Program-made: the position numbers and the translations under genes
Shown here: piece by piece, positions 57,975-64,000 of the stretch
How positions within the stretch are numbered: the stretch's first letter is position 1
Layout of the letters: each line of letters starts with the position of its first letter
The notes under the pieces: generated by a model
What the model saw: the letters and a program-made list of their open reading frames with translations, nothing else
Database searches by the model: none
Told to the model about the DNA's origin: nothing
Source: Pseudomonas cremoris
GTDB taxonomy: Bacteria; Pseudomonadota; Gammaproteobacteria; Pseudomonadales; Pseudomonadaceae
NCBI RefSeq assembly: GCF_014230465.1
Contig: NZ_JAAXCY010000007.1
Span: 248,001-312,000 of the forward strand
DNA length: 64,000 nt
Reading direction: 5' to 3'

Positions 57975-59965
57975 CAGCGCTTGTCCGCGATTTCGAGCAT
58001 GGCTTCTTTCAGGAAGAAGTCGAGGGTGTTGCCGATGGTCTCGCTCATCTCAACGGTTGGCTCCCAGTTCAGCAGGCGCTTGGCGTTTTCGATGCTTGGC
58101 TTGCGGTGCGCCACGTCCTGGTAACCGGTGCCGTAGAACGCCTTGCTCTCTACGTCGCGGAAACCGGCGAACGGAGGGAAGTTGCTGCGCAGTGGGTGAG
58201 CTTCGAACTGACGCAGCAGTTCCTCGCCCAGCTGACGGATGCTGGCTTCGTTTTCCGGGTTGCCGATGTTGATGATCTGGCTGTCGCAGACACCGTTTTC
58301 GTTATCAATGATGCGTGCCAGGGCTTCGATGCCGTCGGCGATGTCAGTGAAGCAGCGCTTCTGCTCGCCACCGTCGAACAGACGAATCGGCGTGCCTTCC
58401 ACCAGGTTGAGGATCAACTGGGTGATGGCGCGGGAGCTGCCGATACGTGCCGAATCCAGGCGGTCCAGGCGCGGGCCCATCCAGTTGAACGGACGGAACA
58501 GGGTGAATTTCAGGCCTTTGTCGCCGTACGCCCAGATCACGCGGTCCAACAGCTGCTTGGAGACCGAGTAGATCCAGCGTTGCTTGTTGACCGGGCCGAC
58601 CACCAGGTTGGAGGTGTCTTCGTCGAAGTATTGGTCCTGGCACATGCCATAGACTTCGGAGGTCGATGGGAAGATCACGCGCTTGTTGTACTTGACGCAG
58701 TAGCGAACCAGTTTCAGGTTTTCTTCGAAGTCCAGCTCGAACACGCGCAACGGGTTACGGGTGTATTCGATCGGCGTGGCGATGGCCACCAGCGGCAGGA
58801 CCACGTCGCACTTCTTGATGTGGTATTCGATCCACTCGGTGTGAATGCTGATATCGCCTTCCACGTAGTGGAAGTTCGGGTGGCTGCGCAGGCGCTCGAT
58901 GGCGTCGGAGCCGATGTCCAGGCCGTAGATTTCGTAACGGTCGTCACGCAGCAGGCGCTCGGACAGGTGGTTACCGATAAAGCCGTTCACACCCAGGATC
59001 AGCACGCGGGTACGACGTGGCTTGCGGCCGGACTCGGCGCCGCGCAGCACGGAGCCGTCAACCAGGCCCAATACGTCCGCCAGGGCAGGGCCGGCCAGAA
59101 ACAGGCCGTCTTCGTTGCGCTGGCCGAACTTGATCACCAGGGAGTCTTCACCGCAGGCGATGCGCAGCGGGTTAACGCTGATCACACGGCCAGGCGCGAG
59201 GCCTTCGTTGCCCTTGGCGACTTCGGCTTGCCACACGATCAGCTTGTGCTCGCCCACGGCGCAGAAAGCGCCCGGGTACGGTTGGGTCACGGCACGAACC
59301 AGGTTGAACAGCTCTTCTGCCGGTTTTTTCCACTCCAGCTTGCCATCGGCAGCCGTGCGGCGGCCGAAGTAGGTGGCTTGGCTTTCGTCCTGGGCGGTTT
59401 CGCCCAGTTTGCCAGCGGCCAGTTGCGGCAGGGCATCGCGCAGCAGGTTGGCGGCGGCGTCACGCAGCTTGGCGTGCAGGGTGAGGCCGGTATCGCTGCG
59501 GTCGATGATGACTTTTTGCTGGGCCAGGATCGCGCCGGCATCGGCACGCTTGACCATGCGGTGCAGGGTTACGCCGGTTTCGGTTTCGCCGTTGACCAGT
59601 ACCCAGTTGGCAGGTGCGCGGCCACGGTATTTCGGCAGCAGCGAACCGTGCAGGTTGAACGCGCCTTTGCTGGCAGTGGCCAACAGAGGCTCGCTCAGCA
59701 GGTTGCGGTAGTAGAACGAGAAGATGTAGTCCGGGTTCAGCTTGGCAATACGCTCGATCCACAGTGGGTGGTTGGCGTCTTCCGGCGCGTGCACCGGAAT
59801 GCCGTTGCGGGCGCAAAGCTGGGCGACGGAACCGTAGAAATTGTTTTCCTTGGGGTCATCGGCATGGGTAAACACGGCAGCAATGTCGTAGCCGGCAGTC
59901 AGCAGGGCTTCAATACCTGCACAGCCAATATCGTGGTATGCGAAGACAACGGCTTTTGAATTCAT
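57974..59965 (-). CDS. arnA: Bifunctional UDP-Ara4N formyltransferase / UDP-glucuronate oxidative decarboxylase
   Basis: A 663-residue two-domain enzyme. The N-terminal formyltransferase (residues 1-300) shows [20 protein letters not shown] with the catalytic Asn/His. The C-terminal decarboxylase (about 315-660) begins [19 protein letters not shown] and has [19 protein letters not shown] and [16 protein letters not shown] (YxxxK). It makes the UDP-4-keto sugar and, after the ArnB transamination, formylates the product. Its ATG overlaps the arnC stop (ATGA). Confidence 0.95.
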   Translation of the reverse strand: MNSKAVVFAYHDIGCAGIEALLTAGYDIAAVFTHADDPKENNFYGSVAQLCARNGIPVHAPEDANHPLWIERIAKLNPDYIFSFYYRNLLSEPLLATASKGAFNLHGSLLPKYRGRAPANWVLVNGETETGVTLHRMVKRADAGAILAQQKVIIDRSDTGLTLHAKLRDAAANLLRDALPQLAAGKLGETAQDESQATYFGRRTAADGKLEWKKPAEELFNLVRAVTQPYPGAFCAVGEHKLIVWQAEVAKGNEGLAPGRVISVNPLRIACGEDSLVIKFGQRNEDGLFLAGPALADVLGLVDGSVLRGAESGRKPRRTRVLILGVNGFIGNHLSERLLRDDRYEIYGLDIGSDAIERLRSHPNFHYVEGDISIHTEWIEYHIKKCDVVLPLVAIATPIEYTRNPLRVFELDFEENLKLVRYCVKYNKRVIFPSTSEVYGMCQDQYFDEDTSNLVVGPVNKQRWIYSVSKQLLDRVIWAYGDKGLKFTLFRPFNWMGPRLDRLDSARIGSSRAITQLILNLVEGTPIRLFDGGEQKRCFTDIADGIEALARIIDNENGVCDSQIINIGNPENEASIRQLGEELLRQFEAHPLRSNFPPFAGFRDVESKAFYGTGYQDVAHRKPSIENAKRLLNWEPTVEMSETIGNTLDFFLKEAMLEIADKR

Positions 59966-61002
59966 GACGAAACCTGATCGGAAGGAGAAGTAGAAGTGGA
60001 GGTGTGGGAGGACGCCAGGCCGTCAACCACGACGACTGGGGCCGGCGCTGCGGGTTGGTTGCGCAGCACTTTTTCGATAAAGAACCGAGGGCGAGCACGC
60101 ACGTCGCTGTACATGCGGCCCAGGTATTCACCCAGCAAGCCCATGCCGATGAACTGGCCACCGGTGAACACGAACAGCACCGCGAACAGTACGAACATGC
60201 CGTCGCCAGCCCATTGGGCACCAAAGGCCAGGCGCAGCACGATCAAGGCGAAGGCGAACAGCACGCCCAGGCCTGCCAGGCTGAAACCGACGATGGACAA
60301 CAAGCGCAGCGGGGTGGTGGTCATGCACGTCAGCAGGTCGAACATCAGGCTGATCAGGCGCATGGCACTGTATTTGGATTCGCCGTGTTCACGCTCGGCG
60401 TGATGCACCAGGATCTCCGTGGTGTGACGGGCAAAGCCGTTGGCCAGGATCGGGATGAAGGTGCTGCGTTCGCGGCAGGCGAGCATGGCATCGACGATGG
60501 TGCGGCGGTAAGCGCGCAGCATGCAGCCGTAGTCGGTCATGGCCACACCGGTGGAGCGTTGCACGGCCAGGTTGATCAGGCGTGACGGCCAGCGGCGGAA
60601 GGCTGAGTCCTGGCGGTTGTTGCGCACGGTGGCAACCACGTCGTAACCCAGGGCAGCCTGCTCGACCAGGCGCGGGATTTCTTCGGGTGGGTTCTGCAGG
60701 TCGGCATCAAGGGTAATCACCACCTCGCCCCTGCATTGTTCGAAGCCGGCCATGATCGCCGCGTGCTGCCCGTAGTTGCGGTTGAGGATCACCGCGACCA
60801 CGTTGCTGCCGTCTTCTGCGGCGGCGTCTTCGAGCATTTGGGCCGATTTGTCGCGGCTACCGTCATCCACCAGGATGATTTCGTATTCGTAGGCCAGTTG
60901 CTTGCAGGCTGCAGTGGTGCGACGCAGCAATTCAGGCAGGCTCTCTTCTTCGTTGTAGACCGGGATGACGATCGACACGCAATGAATAGGGTAGGGTTTC
61001 AA
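59962..61002 (-). CDS. arnC: Undecaprenyl-phosphate Ara4FN transferase
   Basis: A 346-residue GT2 enzyme. The catalytic domain starts [20 protein letters not shown] and has the metal site [14 protein letters not shown]. Two C-terminal helices anchor it in the membrane ([40 protein letters not shown]). It moves Ara4FN from UDP to undecaprenyl phosphate. The start is TTG at 61002; the TTG overlaps the TGA of a three-codon ATG reading frame (61010-60999), with GAGG upstream. In pseudomonads arnB normally precedes it; here nothing coding does. Confidence 0.92.
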   Translation of the reverse strand: MKPYPIHCVSIVIPVYNEEESLPELLRRTTAACKQLAYEYEIILVDDGSRDKSAQMLEDAAAEDGSNVVAVILNRNYGQHAAIMAGFEQCRGEVVITLDADLQNPPEEIPRLVEQAALGYDVVATVRNNRQDSAFRRWPSRLINLAVQRSTGVAMTDYGCMLRAYRRTIVDAMLACRERSTFIPILANGFARHTTEILVHHAEREHGESKYSAMRLISLMFDLLTCMTTTPLRLLSIVGFSLAGLGVLFAFALIVLRLAFGAQWAGDGMFVLFAVLFVFTGGQFIGMGLLGEYLGRMYSDVRARPRFFIEKVLRNQPAAPAPVVVVDGLASSHTSTSTSPSDQVSS

Positions 61003-61462
61003 GAATTCATGACCTCGGGGGTTAGAGCAACTTGGAGCGTGAAGACAGCAGTAATCAGGGGGGGCTAGCGCCTTAACTGATTAAACGTAGCGTGGGGTGG
61101 CGATTATTCATTCGACTTTCCTGAGACGGGCAATAGGATCTTCCATGGCGGTGACTGGATTAAAGCTCAAAAAACGCAAAGGTAAAGCGTAATCAACAGG
61201 TTAGTCGGGGAAAACGCGGTTCGTTCTCAAGTCCTGAGGCCAAGATTAAGCGGAAAAATGTTGAACGAATATGAAAGGCAGATGAAAAACTCGTTTATTT
61301 GACAGGTAGACAGCTAGGGTTCAGCTAAAGATTCAACGCGTTACGCAGGGTTCGCGCCCAATCCAGGCGCCCTGTCATGCATACCCGCTTTTCGTGAAGA
61401 ATCTTCTCTGCAATGCGCCTCAAGTGCCGGTAAAGTAAGCCATCTCTTGCCAGGGTACTCGG
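61003..61462. other. Non-coding gap between arnC and the next gene; no arnB
   Basis: About 460 bases with no credible gene on either strand. The half nearer 61.2-61.3 kb is AT-rich (GGAAAAATGTTGAACGAATA region), unlike the coding flanks, and probably holds the divergent promoters for arn and for the exported protein at 61463. CTTAACTGATTAAA at 61072-61085 is a symmetric AT motif of unknown meaning. No trace of ArnB (PLP aminotransferase) sequence was seen. Confidence 0.7.
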
Positions 61463-62275
61463 ATGAATAGCGTGCAGCTTTTACGCGGCCAGTTGCGGCC
61501 GGTGTTGATGGGGTTGTTGATGACCGTGGCGTGTGTCACCACGGTGCGGGCCGATGAAGGCGTGGCGCTCACTAGCATCGACCAGGTGCCCGACGGCGTG
61601 GAAGTGCGTGGCAAGCAAATCGCCGCCTATACCTGGGATGATCGCCAAGGCAAGAACCTGTTGGTACTCGCCGAGCAAGTTAGTGAGCGCGACGACGACG
61701 GCACCCAGTCGGCGTTCGTCTATGCCGCCCAATACCTGATCGACGGCAACCGCCCCAAGCGCGTGTGGATGCTCTATGACGATGTGCAGCATTGCGAATT
61801 CGACGCCGCGCTGCGCTTTGACATGGCGGCGACCAAAGTCACCGACCTGACCGGCGATGGCATCACCCAGGCCACCGTGGGCTATTCGCGCACCTGCACC
61901 AGCGATGTCAGCCCTAACGAATTCAAATTGATCATGCACGTGGGCAAGTCGCAGAAATTCCGCCTGCGCGGTGTCGACCGTTATGGCGCGAGCTGGTGGG
62001 ACGAGGAGGCCGGCGCCTTGCGCGGCATGCCGCTGCCCAAGGATTGCAGCGTTGCCGCCCAGCAAGCGTTGGTCAGCCAATACAAGGAGCAGGGCACCGA
62101 GTTGCCGTTGCCGGGTTGTTATGGCGAAGAGAAGGACTTTGCCAAGGCGCCGGACGCTTACCTGACGTTCATGCGCCAGCATTGGTTCGCCTTGATGCAG
62201 AAGCAGGACACCGAATGGAGCCAGACCCAGACTCAGCCGCAAGCACCTACCGAGGATGACGACGTCGCCCCGTGA
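61463..62275 (+). CDS. Exported protein of unknown function
   Basis: A 270-residue protein with a signal peptide (RPVLMGLLMTVACVTTVRAD). The mature part has beta-strand patterns such as QIAAYTWDDRQGKNLLVLAE, TDLTGDGITQATVGYSRTCT and FKLIMHVGKSQKFRLRG. The TDLTGDG stretch recalls FG-GAP-like or M949-type surface-polysaccharide-associated proteins, but that likeness is weak. The C-terminus is Gln/Thr/Asp-rich. AGGG lies 8 bases before the ATG. It stands alone between arn and the recombinase gene. Confidence 0.8.
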   Translation: MNSVQLLRGQLRPVLMGLLMTVACVTTVRADEGVALTSIDQVPDGVEVRGKQIAAYTWDDRQGKNLLVLAEQVSERDDDGTQSAFVYAAQYLIDGNRPKRVWMLYDDVQHCEFDAALRFDMAATKVTDLTGDGITQATVGYSRTCTSDVSPNEFKLIMHVGKSQKFRLRGVDRYGASWWDEEAGALRGMPLPKDCSVAAQQALVSQYKEQGTELPLPGCYGEEKDFAKAPDAYLTFMRQHWFALMQKQDTEWSQTQTQPQAPTEDDDVAP

Positions 62276-62324
62276 CTTTGCGCGAAGGCCGCTCGTGGGT
62301 TAGACTCGGTCTTCGCCAACTCAC

Positions 62325-62375
62325 TAAATACCTCGATTAAACAAAGGCTTGTATGAGGTATTTAATCCAAAGGCT
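62325..62375. repeat. Nested inverted and direct repeats before the recombinase gene
   Basis: TAAATACCTC (62325-62334) pairs with GAGGTATTTA (62355-62364). GATTAAA (62335-62341) pairs with TTTAATC (62361-62367). CAAAGGCT is repeated directly at 62342 and 62368, 26 bases apart. The block ends 9 bases before the TTG start of the recombinase. It could be a recombinase-binding or attachment-like site, an autoregulatory operator, or a hairpin ending the upstream transcript. Confidence 0.6.
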
Positions 62376-62383
62376 GATCTATA

Positions 62384-63298
62384 TTGACTGAGTCCATTCG
62401 CAACCCGCTGACCCTTTACCTCACCCGCCTGGCGCCCTCCAGCCAACTGACCATGCGCTACGTGCTGCAAGATGCAGCCGACCGCCTGGGCTATGAAGAC
62501 ATCAACCTCGAAGACATCGACTGGCACCTGTTGCAGCCCGAACACGTGATCGCCCTGGTGGCGGCATTGCGCGAGGACGGCTACGCGCCGAACACCTCGT
62601 CGTTGTACGTGAACGCCGTGCGTGGGGTGATGAATGAGGCTTGGCGGATGAACCTGATCGACCAGGAACATTTGCTGCGCATGCGTACGGTCAAGGCCGC
62701 GCCTGGAACCCGTCTGGGCCAAGGCCGCAACCTGCGCCGCACGCTGATTCGGGAGATGATGGAGGTCTGCGCTGCCGACCCCAGGCCCCAAGGGCTAAGG
62801 GACGCGGCGGTTATCGGGATTCTCTACGGCTCGGGCATGCGCAAGTCGGAGTCGGTCAACCTTGACCTGGCTCAGGTCGATTTTGATGAGCGCAGCCTGC
62901 GGGTGACCGGCAAGGGTAACAAGGAGCTGCTCAAGTACGCACCGGATTGGGCGTTCGCCAAGTTGCAGGCTTGGTTGGACTTTCGTCGTGGGCAACTCAA
63001 GGAAGGCGAACAGGACGATACGTTCCTGTTCAATCGCATCCGCCGGGGCAGCCATATCACCCGGGAACGCATCACCAAACATGCGATTTACTACATCGCT
63101 CGCCAGCGCGGCGAGCAGGTCGGCGTGAAGATCATGCCTCACGACTTCAGGCGCTCATTCATTACGCGGGTGATCGAAGAGCATGACCTGTCGATTGCCC
63201 AGAAGCTGGCGCACCACACCAATATCCAGACCACTGCCAGTTATGACGTACGCGATGACAATGAGCGGCGCCGTGCGGTGGATCGGTTTGACCTGTAG
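62384..63298 (+). CDS. Tyrosine recombinase / integrase
   Basis: A 304-residue site-specific recombinase of Xer/phage-integrase length. Residues 1-95 are the SAM-like DNA-binding domain. The catalytic set is complete: Arg in GSGMRKSESV, a Lys in RVTGKGNKELL, HxxR in MPHDFRRSFI, His in LAHHTNIQTT and the Tyr nucleophile in ASYDVRDDNE. The start is TTG at 62384, since no earlier ATG exists and a later one would delete most of the DNA-binding domain. No other phage, island or tRNA gene is nearby. A nested repeat lies just upstream. Confidence 0.9.
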   Translation: MTESIRNPLTLYLTRLAPSSQLTMRYVLQDAADRLGYEDINLEDIDWHLLQPEHVIALVAALREDGYAPNTSSLYVNAVRGVMNEAWRMNLIDQEHLLRMRTVKAAPGTRLGQGRNLRRTLIREMMEVCAADPRPQGLRDAAVIGILYGSGMRKSESVNLDLAQVDFDERSLRVTGKGNKELLKYAPDWAFAKLQAWLDFRRGQLKEGEQDDTFLFNRIRRGSHITRERITKHAIYYIARQRGEQVGVKIMPHDFRRSFITRVIEEHDLSIAQKLAHHTNIQTTASYDVRDDNERRRAVDRFDL

Positions 63299-63304
63299 GC
63301 AAAA

Positions 63305-63568
63305 TCAGCCGTGCTGGCAGGCATCGCCCAGCCGTACATAGTCGAGTTCGTGCCGCACGCCCTGACTGTCCACATACACCACATGGCCCTTGACCGGGCC
63401 ACAGGTGGTCGATGCGGCATTGGTATTGCGCACGGCCTTGGCGATATCCAGGTCTTCTGAATAGTCATCGGCCTGGTTGACCGGCGTCGTCGCCCCTGCG
63501 GCGGGATCACCCTGGGCGGCGGCGAAGGTGCTGAGCAGGCTTAACACCGCGATAAACAAATAACGCAT
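63305..63568 (-). CDS. DUF2790 small exported protein
   Basis: An 87-residue periplasmic protein with a signal peptide (YLFIAVLSLLSTFAAAQ). The mature part, LDIAKAVRNTN, then CGPVKGHVVYVDSQGVRHEL and a final Cys, is the DUF2790 pattern, a family nearly restricted to Pseudomonas and often copper- or metal-responsive. The two Cys could form a disulfide. ATG 63568 has GGAG 7 bases upstream; an ATG five codons earlier does not. It converges on the recombinase with a 6-base gap. Confidence 0.85.
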   Translation of the reverse strand: MRYLFIAVLSLLSTFAAAQGDPAAGATTPVNQADDYSEDLDIAKAVRNTNAASTTCGPVKGHVVYVDSQGVRHELDYVRLGDACQHG

Positions 63569-63690
63569 GACGATCTCCAGCACCGGAACGGTGGCGGCTT
63601 GACTGTGGTCGTCATTCTATTAAGCCCAGGCGCCGGCCAGAACGGATTCCGGCCAATAGCGGTCATCAGCGAAAACAATACAAGCGAGCG

Positions 63691-64000
63691 CTAGGAGGAG
63701 GGCGGGGGGCTCGCGAGGTGCGCCGGCAGGCGACTCAGCGTCCAGATCACCGTCAGCAGCGCGGCGACTGCACACAGCGCGATGCCGATCAGCATTGGCG
63801 CGGGCGTGTGATCGGCGTACACACCGACCAACGTCATGGACACCGCGGCCGTAATCATCTGGATCGCCCCCAGCAGTGCCGAAGCAGAGCCTGCGACGGC
63901 GCCATGATCTTCCAGCGACAGCACACCGGCTGCCGGCAGTAGCAGGCCAAGAAAGCCAAAACCGATAAACAACAACGTCATCATCAGCGCGAGGCTGTCG
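63691..64000 (-). CDS. MFS transporter, C-terminal part (Bcr/CflA-like; cut by window edge)
   Basis: The last 102 residues of a major-facilitator protein running off the right edge. Helices 10-12 are visible: MMTLLFIGFGFLGLLLPAAG, then SASALLGAIQMITAAVSMTL (G.ASAL.G..Q......) and APMLIGIALCAVAALLTVIW. The AGSASALLGAIQM motif is characteristic of the Bcr/CflA group of drug-efflux carriers. The substrate is unknown. Confidence 0.8.
   Translation of the reverse strand, partial: DSLALMMTLLFIGFGFLGLLLPAAGVLSLEDHGAVAGSASALLGAIQMITAAVSMTLVGVYADHTPAPMLIGIALCAVAALLTVIWTLSRLPAHLASPPPSS

Noticed and set aside
58106..59959. A 617-codon open frame on the plus strand opposite arnA
   Set aside because: It mirrors a clear arnA gene; codon-position bias in GC-rich DNA explains the open antisense frame.
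61072..61085. CTTAACTGATTAAA before arnC as a PmrA or PhoP box
   Set aside because: The half-sites are 9 bases apart, not the 11-base period of PmrA/PhoP direct repeats, and the sequences match poorly.
62384..63298. The recombinase as part of a prophage or genomic island
   Set aside because: No phage, plasmid or tRNA gene lies beside it, and the neighbouring genes look like ordinary chromosomal Pseudomonas genes.

Overview
This is a GC-rich chromosomal window from a fluorescent pseudomonad, most likely the Pseudomonas fluorescens group. The evidence is the orphan ccoN/ccoQ pair, a DUF2790 protein, an arn (lipid A 4-amino-4-deoxy-L-arabinose) operon, a fadB2x-fadAx type acyl-CoA cluster, and five REP-type inverted pairs of two families. 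No rRNA, tRNA, CRISPR array, insertion sequence or prophage was recognised. Both ends cut a gene: an aldo/keto reductase on the left and a drug-efflux type MFS on the right.

Layout. 1-7.2 kb: LysR regulator with an aldo/keto reductase and a divergent short-chain dehydrogenase; a glycerate (or related hydroxy-acid) module of MFS transporter, CdaR-type regulator and GarK-type kinase; an AaaT/YhhY-like acetyltransferase; an Asp/Glu racemase. 7.2-18 kb: orphan cbb3 oxidase subunit CcoN with a CcoQ-like peptide; a seven-heme cytochrome c with a HEAT/TPR tail; a DUF3313 lipoprotein; a degenerate J-domain membrane protein with a coupled partner; a fused MFS/spermidine-synthase-like protein. 18.1-31.3 kb: thirteen genes on one strand. 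The core is MoxR ATPase, DUF58, DUF4381, two VWA proteins and BatD. It is flanked by exported proteins: two beta-barrel-like proteins, a DUF1254 protein, a DUF2092 protein, a His/Pro-rich protein, an exported HAD phosphatase and an arylsulfatase. Several junctions overlap by 4 bases.

31.5-42 kb: a signalling island. It holds two single-domain response regulators, a 1165-residue CHASE3/GAF/coiled-coil hybrid kinase with three receivers, stand-alone CheR and CheB (CheB without receiver), a receiver-first histidine kinase, a second hybrid kinase with a degenerate receiver, and a double-domain KaiC-like ATPase. 42.1-44.1 kb: a TPR protein that is a heme-less paralogue of the tail of the cytochrome at 9.8-12 kb, and a bestrophin-like channel.

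44.3-50.6 kb: two convergent acyl-CoA operons fitting isoleucine/valine or other branched short-chain acyl-CoA breakdown. 50.7-51.7 kb: an HPP-family membrane protein whose start codon lies just behind an intrinsic-terminator-like hairpin. 51.7-61 kb: arnC-A-D-T-E-F-ugd plus a second GT39-type glycosyltransferase, almost every junction overlapping; arnB is absent from its expected place ahead of arnC. 61-64 kb: an exported protein of unknown role, a lone tyrosine recombinase preceded by nested repeats, a DUF2790 protein and the partial MFS gene.

The strongest candidates for something undescribed are the MoxR/Bat-sulfatase-DUF1254 locus, the Che/KaiC/hybrid-kinase island, and the heme cytochrome/TPR paralogue pair. 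All function calls come from reading motifs and gene context; no database search was run.
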